Shown one piece after another: positions 41,101 through 53,215 of a DNA stretch of 64,000 nucleotides. The notes beneath the pieces are model-generated. The model was not told where the DNA came from, ran no database searches, and was given only the letters and a program-made list of their open reading frames with translations. Every line of letters begins with the position of its first letter. Position 1 is the stretch's first letter. The position numbers and the translations under genes were made by a program. The DNA is from Harmothoe impar (lineage: Eukaryota > Annelida > Polychaeta > Phyllodocida > Polynoidae), in NCBI GenBank assembly GCA_947462335.1, contig OX381705.1, forward strand, positions 48,056,898 through 48,120,897. Direction: 5' to 3'.

Positions 41101-44100
41101 TCAATTAATTTTAGAGGTTGACTAAGAACTGTATATTCAAACTCAGAAATAATTATAAATATACACAACATATAGATCTACCTATTGTCATCCACATACC
41201 CAATTTCGATAATGACAGATGCACAGGGTAATACATTACTGAGGTCATGCCCTAATTTGGCATTCAACACACCTTACCGTGACCTCTGACCTCATATCAC
41301 ACCAAGGTCGCCATTCATCAGTTGGCAACCAATCTCCTTTTGTGTACACATATCCATACATAAATTAGGTTTACTCTCAGCGCACAGAGGAATCTTTATA
41401 CTGGTGAAAACCCATTAAATATCATATGGAAATATCAAGGCCAATCTCGGCTAATAATAACACGTGTGGGTTAAATGAAGCATGGCATACCTTTGTGGGC
41501 ATGAAACTGGGGCAGTGTTATAGAATTCAGCTCCCCGCTTTTTCCTGCAAAGAGAAGGGGAAAAGAATAAAGTTGACGAGCCATGTGCTTTAAAAAGATA
41601 TTAAAAGTGTATGTGCTTTGAAGAAAGGTCCTCATGATCAGACCAAGAACAGATCGGCCACCCAATGGCTCCTAAATCTATCGTCAGCGATGTATATCCG
41701 CTACTGGAAAATACTATTCAGATGCCACTCCTTTATAGATTCAGGATTTTATAAGGTGAATGCATGTGTAAAGGTCCCTACAAATGTAGGTCTGCTAAAC
41801 ATGGGGAATAACAGAATGTAGACTCCCTACTAACAAACAGTACCCCAACCACTCCCCTCTCCATGGCGCCAAAGACCCCTCTGTCAAGACACACTCCCAC
41901 CCTCCAACCACAGGGGTCACTCCTAAATGAGAGTTTAGTACGAGAACTTCCATAGATGTGTGTTGTTTAGGATACAACACAGAAGGATACCAGTGGAAGG
42001 GTGAAGAGTGGCAAGGAAAATAAGTGCCATGTGTAAGTTGTTGTCATTGGTCTTAGGGCTTACCCTTCAGTATGGCAGCTAGTATCCAATGGCTCTTCAA
42101 CACCAAATATATCCCAGTCATTATAATATGACACCCTGTATAGCACTGAAAGGGGTATGGTGTTTCTTGTTCCTATTTGTATTTTACCATTTGGCAAAAG
42201 AAAAAGAAAAAAGAACCTTCTAGCTTTTAGCCCAACCAATCCTATACCAAACACAAGGTTAACCATTATGTAAAAATGGGGGGGGGGGGTAGATTTCCTG
42301 TTCCTGTTTAAAGAATCAATTTAACAAAACCGACCTACTGTTCCTATCAGATCACACTATGTTCCTGGGAACAAACGTTTTTGTTTGTATACACACTACA
42401 TGTATCTGCACTACAGTTATCGGGATTTTGAACATTCCTAATTTCGCAATGTAGGGGACGTACTCAACATGCGAATATTAGTCTAGACCCTAACCCCTGA
42501 TTCTCTTATAGTGTAAAAGTGAATAATCATTAGCCATATTATTATGGCATCATTCCCCATCGTCTCTTTGTGATGACATGATACATGAATATCTTCGGCC
42601 CTTGGGTAGCTAGGGGCTATTCCCTTATACTCTTTTCGCAGGAACATAATTGAATCTACATAAACTTGGTCTTTGAATTATCATTATTCATCCATGTACT
42701 CGTCTTTGTCTTACAAAATACAGAATGTACTAGTAGTTGGTCCATATGCCCTAGTTCCAGAGCTCATACCTTCCTCCAGGGCATGTCTCAGGCAACACCC
42801 AATGTTATGGCTGGGGTAACAGATACTACCCGGAATGTAAACCTACAGCAAGGGGAGACCTCAGCCACGACCTGGAATAAATCATTCTGGGTTTGATAAA
42901 TGGATTCTAAACTTGCAAATGTCAGCGGTTCCAGAGATATCCTCTGCAATTTCACAGGGGAAGGGCATCATGTCGAATCTGCCTATTCATTTGTAAGATT
43001 GAACACTCCAATAGCCACCCACTTTGCATAAAATGTCCGATGGTGCTGTTATATGTTACTAAAATTCACTTAAATGTTTTTAACACATTCGACATTAATA
43101 ATGAACTGCAACTATCTCTACAAGGTGGTTGCATGGAGGATACAGCCTTTAACAATACGTATAGCTTCAACCCCTCAAGCGCCACCCCTTGTCTACATCC
43201 CCACCCTCAGTGCAGCGTGTGCTCTATGAGAAATTAGCCTGGGGCGTTGCAGGCTGCCCAGGGCAGATAGATATCTTATCTCCGGCTCCCCCTGTAACCA
43301 TCCCTCCCTCCCGCTGCCACCACCACCACCACCGGGCTGTCCTGAGGCGAATCCAACCTCTGCCTCCGGGAGCTCCAAGCCGGGGGCAGAACCCCAAACC
43401 ATGTTTTTATTACCATTCCCCACTGACAGGGGAGCTAGGGCACCCATGAACTAAGACTTCATTCTGATGTCAGTTCAACTGTATGAGGTCTCTACTTGTC
43501 TCATCATCAGCCTCACTGATTGTAATATTTGAAAAAGTTGTCATGAAAAACTAGTACACGGTGGCAGCTGGAGAAAAAAGACAATTGTCGATGAACAAAT
43601 GAGGCAATGCAATCTCTAAAGCTTACAGGTAAGCTGATCAGAAGGGACAACGATATATTGCTCACGAACGTGGAAGGGTATTTCTTGTTGTGCAGTGGCT
43701 CTGGTGGTTGACGATAATAGGTGAATAGACGAAGGAGCACGCCACTGGCACCACCTGGAGGGCATGCCCTGTACACTGTTGTTGAGGTGTTTACAGGAGA
43801 CCTCTCTTTTTCCCCTCCCACCTTAAGATACTTTTTCATGTGGTAAAAACAGGATGTCTTGTGTTCAAGTTGACCTATAGCCTAGGGGTACCTGCCGCAG
43901 GAGCAGGCAGAATACTGGTGGGGAGGGATACGATAAAGGAGAAACAACCTGGGGTATCCTTTGGCCTGGTTCCTTCTGAAGAGTCCCAACTCCCAACTGG
44001 AGTGCCCCCTAGGGTTGACCTCTAACACCATGAGGTTAGCTCCTGGAGGATCCCTGAGCAACAGCTGCCCTATAGCCTCCACAAGGTGTCCCATCACTCA

Positions 44101-44560
44101 CTGCACGTTCTTTAACTTCCGTCCACGCATGCGCCGAAGACGATCCTAGACAATCAGTAGTTTTGTTCCGAGGACGTGAACTGGAGGGCATAAGTTACCT
44201 GATACATATTACTAGGAACATATCCCACCTCCCCCACCCCCTTGTAGACACGTGTTGAAAAAATCCCATTATTGTCAATAGCCACCAATTTGCTGATTTG
44301 TACATTAGGTCTATACATTTTGATTATATCTATAAACCAGATAATGGCAGATTGACGTTGCCTATCGCATGCAATGGAACGCTATGATAACTATGTCCCT
44401 CCCTAGTTTGACTGATTTATGTTAAGTCAATCTATAGGCCTACTATAAATACATTGAGTTCAATTCATGATATGAATGTACTGATTACGGCTAAAATGTT
44501 GTTACTATTACTAACGGTGACTATGGATACAACACAATGATGATATCATTCCCGATGGTG
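38137..44560. other. Large intron or intergenic DNA; no convincing exon
   Basis: Mixed AT-rich sequence. Open frames at 40195-40410, 42666-42896, 43193-43449 and 43513-44149 were examined on both strands. They lack matching splice sites, cysteine patterns or recognised motifs. The frame ECTSSWSICPSS from 42723, after a fair acceptor (AAATACAG), is the only mildly exon-like one. Confidence 0.4.
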
Positions 44561-44808
44561 TACAGAAAGAGCTTGAAATGGGCAATTTAGGCTTCACATG
44601 GCTCCTAGATCTCTAAATTGGACATTGTGGCATGGCGCTTGGTGACATGGGACATTTGTATTTCTTAAAATTGTCATGGGAGAGGGTGGCAATGAAGCAT
44701 CGCATCTGCCTGAGCTGACATGAACTCTGAAGACGTCATGATGCCTTCAGGAGAATCTGACATAACCTTCAAAATAACTGATTTTGTTAATTCTCTATTC
44801 TGTGCAAG

Positions 44809-44913
44809 GTGTACCTGCATGGTTCCAAGAAGAGGACAGGCTGAATGAAGGCTCAGATCTGTTTACAGCAGCCGGCCCCATGAACGCTTTGCAAAGGAAA
44901 ATAAGGAAAAAAA
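44809..44913 (+). CDS. Possible phase 1-1 exon (weak)
   Basis: The acceptor-like TTCTCTATTCTGTGCAAG ends at 44808, and a weak donor GTCAAG starts at 44914. The frame reads VPAWFQEEDRLNEGSDLF and then TAAGPMNALQRKIRKK, hydrophilic and protein-like. Its phase matches the signal-peptide exon at 36655-36718, so it could be exon 2 of gene 3 across an 8.1-kb intron. No family is recognised and the donor is poor. Confidence 0.22.
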
Positions 44914-44999
44914 GTCAAGTGTTGAAGGCCAAAGCTTTATTTATAATTTGTCTGACCTCTGGCAGTAAGTCGCTTGATATTTGTACATTTTCTGAGATT

Positions 45000-46660
45000 A
45001 GCCTCGATTAGCTCAGGTTTTTGTAATGGTCAGATCTTTTCATAGCGGTTCTATTTGTAATTTTCATTGTTATACTGCATGTTAAATGTTAGGCTCATGT
45101 CAATTTGGACATTAAATAAAGGGCATGTTTATTGAATGACCTATTGACATTGGTCATTACAGTGAAGTAATAAATGGTTAGGGTTCATTGAAGGTCAACA
45201 AAAGCATAGCTTTTGACTATATTATATACACTGATAGTATGTCAACTGGTACAATGGTACAGCATGTTTCCTGTAGCGCAATGGATTATGTTCATGACAT
45301 CAATCTGACCACAGAATAAACGGACACCGGGTTAATACGGTCATCATAGAAATAGTAAATATCCCTAGGCTTAGGGAGATATCCATTGTTTATTATCAGT
45401 CTACCCCCATTATTATGATGACCAATCTGTCGGTCAGCGAGTCAGGGGCCTCTAGCAGCCTCCCTTGCCTGACCATCAGTGCCATGGTCCCCCAATCACC
45501 TTCTATTGAATGGCTTAATTAGCTTGGTCACTATACCAGGTCCAATTAGGACATAATTACTGGGGTCAAGGTCAGCTCGATCGGGGTCATCGGTCACATG
45601 GGGTGCAGTGCACACGTGGTCTAGATGGGTCCAGTCCCACAATGCATTGGGGCTGATGGGATTTTGGTGAGTAGCTTCAATGGTCTTTATGAGAGTAACG
45701 GCAGTCAGTGGGAGATAGGAGCGTGCCCACTGGGTCACAGAAGGTTGTGGTATGATGGAGGAGGCCAAGGTTTTGAGCTACTCAGGGTGGGACCAAAATG
45801 AGTTGTTCAAAAGCATGCTGTTACGATGAGACTGTTGTGCAGCACTAAGACGTAATATTATAGTCTGGTGTGATAGGCATGGGGAACATAAATCAACAAA
45901 GAGAGAAAATGAACAATTGTATTTATGGAATAGGAGTAACAGGAAGTATTAATGAGGACAGTAAAGAACAGGATGACAGAGACAAGAGAAAATGAAAATG
46001 CAGTGTCTTGGATTCTACCAATGCCGAATAGTTTTATAATTTCAAGAGAATACTGTCAGTAGGCCCCAGTGCTTCTTACTATCAGTGACTTACTATCTTG
46101 TTGCCTTTGAAATATTGAGCAGAGATCGGTCTGGCAATTCACCATGCATTTTGAACTGCAGACATGACAGCAGGCCTAGTAATAACAGAGCATCTGACAC
46201 CCACCAATTGATTCCCCGATGGCAGGCTACATTGAATAACTCTACACTGGCCCTCAGTGCCCCAGGGTGTTAGTGACATTCGGCCACTACTGCGTGGAAA
46301 GGAGCTATTGGAGAAATTCTCCCTTTCCAACTGTATGTTAAAGAATATTGTAAATTGTGCTCAAAAACGGAGGGGGCACCCCCTCTAAATCTGCCACTGG
46401 AAAGGCAATATGTTGAAGTTGTGTTCAGGACTGTAGTGAACTATGTAATCGGAGAACATGTACTTACACACTTTTATATATCTAACTTTCCCAGCAGCAG
46501 TATCCACCCTTTATCAACACGATCTCTGGTCTGACAATATAGATATATCTGCTAACCTTTCGTCCTGCCAACCCTCGCCCCCGCCCCCTCACACTCATCC
46601 CTCACTCTCCGACGTTCCCCCCTTTTGCTCGCCCTCCTTCATGTCCGGCCCTGCCCTGCC
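45000..46660. other. Unassigned non-coding stretch
   Basis: No splice-supported frame. A CCCACTGGG-containing sequence at about 45724 matches the terminal motif of the foldback element at 60483. Confidence 0.4.
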
Positions 46661-46661
46661 C

Positions 46662-46792
46662 TTCCTTCCTTCCTTCCTTCCTTCCTTCCTTCCTTCCTTC
46701 CTTCCTTCCTTCCTTCCTTCCTTCCTTCCTTCCTTCCTTCCTTCCTTCCTTCCTTCCTTCCTTCCTTCCTTCCTTCCTTCCTTCCTTCCTTC
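46662..46792. repeat. (CCTT)n microsatellite
   Basis: About 33 uninterrupted TTCC units within a longer pyrimidine-rich strand (46560-46870). Frames across it are Ser/Phe/Leu/Pro or Lys/Glu/Gly/Arg repeats and are not genes. Confidence 0.97.
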
Positions 46793-46869
46793 CTCTCTCC
46801 TCCCCTTCCCCTATTTATCCTCTCTCTCCGTCCTTCCCCCGTTTGCTCACCCCACTCCCCCGCCCACAC

Positions 46870-49800
46870 TAATGGAAGTGTAGAGCTGTATGGAACATAT
46901 ACCCCTCATGGCTTCTCCTCCTAGAGCAATTTGGTCAGATTAGATTTGCTGGTCTAGGCAGTCATGATAGCAGGGGCGACGGAGGATTCGATAGGTAGTA
47001 CGGTCTGGTGTAGACCTATGGGATTAGTATATGTATACATACAGTGTAAAGGTCTTGTCATTAACAATACAATACATATAGGATAATGCCCCTCCATCTC
47101 CATTATACTATATCTATTCTGCTTATTGTATACCGGTAGCATAGAGATGCTGTATCTAGGAACAGTGAGATAGGGGGCGTTACACCCTATATGGAGACTC
47201 TGTTTCTGCTGTCCAACATGCAACTCTCCTCAGAAATTCATCCAGCTTATACAGTATAACTATCTATGCAGGCATGTGCAATGAATTGGAGTGTTTGACT
47301 TACTTAAATGCATCTCATAAAATTGATTATGTCTACCTCATCAATCATTACTATACATATCAGAGTCAGTCAATTATTCACAACACTACAGACCAGTTTA
47401 TATCACAGGTTGACAATTATCACACGTAGACCCCCTTTGTGAACTCAAGCTTGGAGACTTTGTAAAGAATGAGATCAGTCTCTTGTAGTAGAACCACCGA
47501 TGCATTGCCAAAATATAAAAGGTGATGCTGTCAAAGAACTGGTTCATATAGTATAGAGCACATCACTAGTGATTAGTACTGTGATTGATTGATAAGACAT
47601 GGATCTATCACACTTAGTGATGAGATTGATTATCCCACAGGTATGCCCTTGTCATCCCAATTCCCTCAACCAAACACAGCCCGACAAGGAACACTAACAG
47701 TGCCTATGAATTGTAATATAAAGTGCATTGTGAGCTATATTTAGTTACAATCTGGAAAAGGTGCAGTGGTATGATTACTCAAAATCATGATAGTCAAATT
47801 ATTCAAGTCCAAATGTACATTCATTATTTCGGTACAGCACTGATGACATTCTGACAACTTGATTGGGTGAATCTATAGTTACAATGCAGACTCAACAGAG
47901 CGGGTCCAGACCAATCCCTTGGATCCTCTTTTTTTCTATGTCTGTTTATAAAGTGATTACAATATGTCTGAATGGTCATTGACCTTATGATAGTCTGCAT
48001 GACTACGAAGTATAATGCACTTTGATAGCGTTCCTCACAAGTAAGATACTCCATTATAATTTTCAGCAGCTCATTTAGTGCCAGAGTATGTGCAATGTGA
48101 ATTGAACTCTTTGGTACACTGGGAAATATTCATGTTCATTTTAGAACCAATTCATTTCAAAGTTTAATGTTTACTGAGAGTAATCGACTAAATTCTCTTG
48201 TTAAACGCGTATTTGCATGATAACTACATAATATTGGCTACCTTCACTTCATTCCCAAACACAGGGGTCACCAACATTTTGGAACAGCTTATTCTGTACC
48301 CCATGCTTATATTGTGTGTGTGTTTTAAAGCTCCACAACCTGTGGCAAAAACTGCAGGTTAAACCTTCTCTTGAAGGGGCAGGGGCTTCTGACCTACTAC
48401 TCCCCTAGCATCCCCCTGCCACGCCCCTCAGCTCAAAAAAGAGGTATCAAACAAAAACTCCACATACTAATAGCAGTTAAATAGGGCAGTACCACCTGCA
48501 AATGCAGCTGCAACAGTGACCCATGGCTACTTGTGTGCGTGCAAGCTTATCAATATAATTTCAGATTCCCTTCTAAGACAAGCATTAATGATGCGTTGAA
48601 ATCTGTTGGCATTGTACAATTTTACTTCAGTGATAATTGAGTGCATGGATTTGAATTTCACGTGTGTTCTTTCAAATCGACTACTTAACCATTTTGGGTC
48701 TGCGTAGTCACTGTTCCATCTAACCTGGCTAACTATGGGATGTGCTGTTAGTTGGGCCAGGATGGGTTCAAAGCAGGTACAATTAGCGGTAACCCAGGGG
48801 TGAGAGGAGGAGGGGGAGGGGAGGGGTTGTGATAGGAAGGGGAGGGGTCGGTTTAGGGGTGTGGACTGGGAAGCGCATCACAGCCGTGCCATTAGTAGCC
48901 ATTCAGCCTCACAGCACCACGACCAGGCGGATGGAAGTTTTTCCTTCTTTTTAGGAAGGGAGAGGGGTAAAGGTTAGCGAGTAGAAACATGGGTTTGGGT
49001 AGTTTGGGGGAAAGGACCAAAGAACTCAGCTGGGTGGCTGGGGCTTACTAGAAAAGGGGGTTCACCTCATGGGCACAGGAGGTGCCGCTATTTAAACTTA
49101 AGTTTCCATGGCAAGGACATGATTTTCTTGCATAGGCTATGTCGTTGATGAATATGCTGATATGCTGAACTGTTCAACATCTGGGGTCTATAATGTCATA
49201 AAGAAATGAATGAGTTAACCTTACATTTATTGTTCTTGTTATATGTAATGATAACGCTCCAAGGAGTCCCTACGTAGTGTCCCCAATGCAGAGTAGCAAT
49301 AATATGTGACGAGTGATATAATGGGAACCGATTTAGACGTTAGTACACATCACATTAATTTTAGTTAGAAGCTCAGTGCCCCTATATATAGCGCTGAGTA
49401 CCTGTCCCGACTCCACTCCGACTGCCGCTGGAGGGGTACCGAGACCTGCGGGTTTAAGGGAGTGTGGAATGACACAACAATTCGGGTCATGGCCATGGGA
49501 AAATGTGACATGTAGCACCGTCATTGGGGGTGGAGGTGTGGTATAATCAAGTGTGACGGGGCGTGAAGGTGGTGGTTAGGGGTTTTAGGGACTGCATGCC
49601 ACCCCATACATACCCCCCCCCCCCCTCATCCCCCAGACTCCCGTCGTCACTCAACCCCATGTAGTCAACCATCTCCACCAGCCCCACACACTGAACATTG
49701 AGCTTTGACCTGTCTGTGCTATCGAGGGAGCCACTTTCTCTCCACTTTTATATGAATTAATTCTGTCCATGGCCACATGTCGATGCTCCGGGTTCATGCT

Positions 49801-50290
49801 ACTGCTATGTTAGGTTATACTCTTTGATTGTTAAGATAAAATGTACCATAAAACATGAGCCATAACAATCTCTACAACTACAGCTATCAATTAGAACGTC
49901 TATATTTTGGTATACTCCCAACTATTCTTAACCCAATAAATTGTAGACCTCATTTTATTCTTTTTGTGTAATGTACACTAACCCCCTTCATCAAATGATA
50001 TGCCCGTCGGATTTCAATACCCTAGTCTATAGATCAGTTATAGCTAGAGCTAGGTCAGTACAATAATACATCTATACACATCATCCATTCCAGGTTCTGA
50101 ACTAGTGTAGAGACCCACCTTTTCAGGTCACTGCTCAACACTATTGAACTCAAAGCAGTGTCTCTAACCCTAAGGGCATGTACACCCAATACATCCATCT
50201 ATAGAGTCTAGCCTGTATAAACCCCACCATGAAGGTGAATGATGTCAGCTGTAGTGTATCTTCTAGGTGCAGACATTCAAAGACTTAAGT
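46870..50290. other. Unassigned non-coding stretch with a G-rich tract
   Basis: AT-rich DNA with a G-rich tract at 48800-49020. No frame has splice support. Confidence 0.4.
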
Positions 50291-50291
50291 C

Positions 50292-50392
50292 AATCCCTGC
50301 CAGGAGAACCCCAAGGGATGGAACCCGAACCTTTCAAGATGAGAGGGCATGACTTTGATCACTTGACTACCTTGCCTTGCCGCTTGAGGGCT
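50292..50392 (-). repeat. tRNA-like SINE head (antisense)
   Basis: Read on the minus strand this holds AAGGTAGTCAAGTGATCAAA (A-box-like) and then GGTTCGGGTTCCATCCC (B-box-like) about 35 bp later, the layout of a tRNA-derived SINE promoter. No intact tRNA cloverleaf is formed, so it is not a tRNA gene. Confidence 0.45.
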
Positions 50393-51705
50393 GCTTCTGA
50401 GAGCATCAATATGGAGAAGCTGAACAAGGAAAGGAGTACGTGCTGTGGGGGAAGGAATCACTACATTTTAGATTTCACTAGGTCCAAACTAGTCCATTGA
50501 GAAATAGAATCCGATGTAAGTCCATAGACATAGAGCCTTTGGTTTCATGACCTGTATCATTGACGGATCAGGGGAAAACTGCCCTGCCTCACGAGGAAAA
50601 CCCCAAGGTACAAGGGAATACAATGATACCAGGTTAATAGGAAGCACACGTCAGAAATCTATAGTTGCCTTTTTTTCCTTTCTGCTGGACAAATAGTTCT
50701 CAATAATAGTGTTACCTTTGTAGGTCCTGCTCCTTATAGAATGCCGACCCTGCCTCTTATATCATCTGGAGGAAATTGTCTCCTACCTCCAGCAGTTTGT
50801 GGGCAAAGTAGTGTGCGTATGTTACTGAAGTAATTGACACAGGTAGCTTTGCTACCAGTGTCTTATACGACGCCTTGGTGAGACACCCTGCTGAGAAAAG
50901 AAAAAAAAAATTCATTGATTATTTTTGGGGTGAAAAATTTGGCTGAGGTAAAATTTTTGCCCTATAGCCTAAAGTTCAACATTTTTCCTTTTCTATGATA
51001 TAAAAATCATCCATTTCTATCGACTGGTTGTCCCCTAAAAAATTGAACAAAAAATACCTATCAAAAAATGAGCCTACTTTTCAGCACTGTAGACAAACAT
51101 GAATGTACTAGAATAGACTTTATGTCCTTTTTTGCAGTAGTAGTTAATTCAATATAAACATAGATTTCTCGTGGGGTAAGACACTTTTTTTAAGACCAAA
51201 AGTTCGATAAAAGAGGGCGGGAAACAATCAGTGGACAAAAAGAGGACGCGCAGTACATAAATTACTGCATTCTTTGTCAAACAAAGAGTGGCACCACTGA
51301 TACTTCTCGTACTGCGCGAGATCTCAACGTGTGCAGACGAAATCGTACCACCCATATCTTCGCCGTTTATCTTCCGATCGACTCGCTTTTTGATAGCGAC
51401 AGAAGGCGGTACATGCCCGCAGTCTGCAACTGTCGCCCACACCCACCTGCACACCCACAGCCACCTGCTCTCCCACACCCACCTGCTCACCCACACCCAC
51501 CTGCTGGCCTAAAATGGAATAACATACATGTATGACACATGACTTGAGGGTACCTTTTAACAAGGAATTCATTTCTGATGCCAGAATTGACCAATGAATG
51601 ATTATAAGAGAGTACTGTATCTAAGTACATGATAAGCACTCACCAGCAGGACCCAGATTCAGGATAGGGTTGGGATTGGGACATGAGTTGTACAAATTCA
51701 CTATC

Positions 51706-51965
51706 ACACATATTACACTCACACATATTGCACTCACACATATTACACTCACATATATTACACTACACACATTGCACTCACACATATTACACTCACATAT
51801 TACACTACACACATATTACACTCACACATATTACACTACACACATATTACACTACACACATGACACTTACACATATTACACTCACACATATTACACTCAC
51901 ACATATTACACTACACACATATTACACTCACACATATTACACTCACACATATTACACTCACACAT
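51706..51965. repeat. Minisatellite of ACACATATTACACTC-type units
   Basis: About 17-18 units of 13-16 bp, the variants being ACTCACACATATTAC and ACTACACACATATTAC. A separate CACCCACCTGCTC-type cluster lies at 51436-51503. Confidence 0.95.
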
Positions 51966-52799
51966 AAGTATGTTTATCCAATGAAAAACAAATACCTGTG
52001 TCTTTTGTGATTAGGATCACACGTTAGATTATTCGATTAGAGGGAACTCCCCCGCCACAGGTAATAGGGTCAGAGCATTTCCCATTTCTCTAAACAGGGA
52101 AAAGAAAAGGGAATACAACACAAAACCATTATAGGGATGATATAGATTGGAGGTTCTTTTGTTGTTAGCCTAGGTCAACTGATATATACAGGCCATGTGC
52201 GTGCAGGCTAAATGTTCTTTCATCTGACACACCAAAATTTCCTGGATGCCTTCCCGAAAAGAGAATTGAAAATTGAATTGCGAGAAGGGTGTTAAAATAA
52301 AGCCAAGGTGGAAGTGTGATGACTGGATGGAGTATAAAGATGTGTGAGCTATGTATAGAATATGGGAGATAGGTTATTGTGGCATTTTCTAGTGTAGACA
52401 TGCATGAGTATCCCCGGCGCTCATAAAAGACTGGCGTTCATTCAAGATAATATATACATGTATTTCTAGGGCTTAAGAACTATTTAGAGACTCCCCTACC
52501 CCTGGCGCTTAGACAAGACTTTGCGCTCATTCAATACCCGGTTTTTTGAAAACACAACGGCATACATCTAATCAGTTTTGCTCGACCTATAAAAATCCTT
52601 TCTGAATCAAAGACCAATATATGAGTATTTCCGCCAAAGTGAGAAGGGATTCTGACCGTTGAACACATTGAATTAGCAAGTTACATTCAGTCTCTGAACA
52701 TAATACAGTTTCAGCTAGATAATCCCTAGTGCACTTCTAAGGACAGACACGGTCACTTCTCCCTCCTTCCTATATAACTCCTCACTTCATCACCCACAG

Positions 52800-53215
52800 G
52801 AGAGCATTGTCAACGTATTACCCAACATTCCCTAGCCTCGTCTCGGCGTGATCAATACGAGACAGCGCGAGAACAAGCATGCACAGTCAGCGCCGGAAGG
52901 AGGAAATCACGTTATTGGGCGAGATCTGGGCGAGAGGACGATCAAATTTGTTCCGATGGTTACCGGCAGTTACAAAGTGGTTGGTTTGGTGGCTGGGAGG
53001 TTACCGTCACCTTGCTGTTCAACATGGGAGTGTCCACAGTAGGACGTCTTTGATGCTGTATCAAGGACGGGGGAACTTCCTTGGTAGTCTATATGATGAG
53101 CGCCTAGCCTGTCCACAACATCAGACGCTTAGGCTGACTCTTCATAATGTCATTCTATCAAGGTCGATTTCTGTTACATTTTCATGCTTTGACATGGAGC
53201 GTCAACGATAAAGGT
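52800..53215 (+). other. GC-richer block with a 110-residue open frame, coding status unknown
   Basis: The frame 52879-53211 (MHSQRRKEEITLLGEIWARG onward) is the longest non-repetitive frame in the last 30 kb. It lacks a recognised domain and a matching splice partner, and a second frame overlaps it. It could be a conserved non-coding element, an old repeat, or a small unspliced gene. Confidence 0.25.

Noticed and set aside
43513..44149. Minus-strand 108- and 71-residue frames and an overlapping plus-strand frame ending in Arg-Arg-Arg-Arg-Ser
   Set aside because: Open on both strands at once, upstream sequence is purine-rich where an acceptor should be, and no domain is visible.
46458..46924. 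Ser-Phe-Leu-Pro repeat frame of 141 residues and the antisense Lys-Glu-Gly-Arg frame
   Set aside because: Product of the (CCTT)n microsatellite; no splice or start context.
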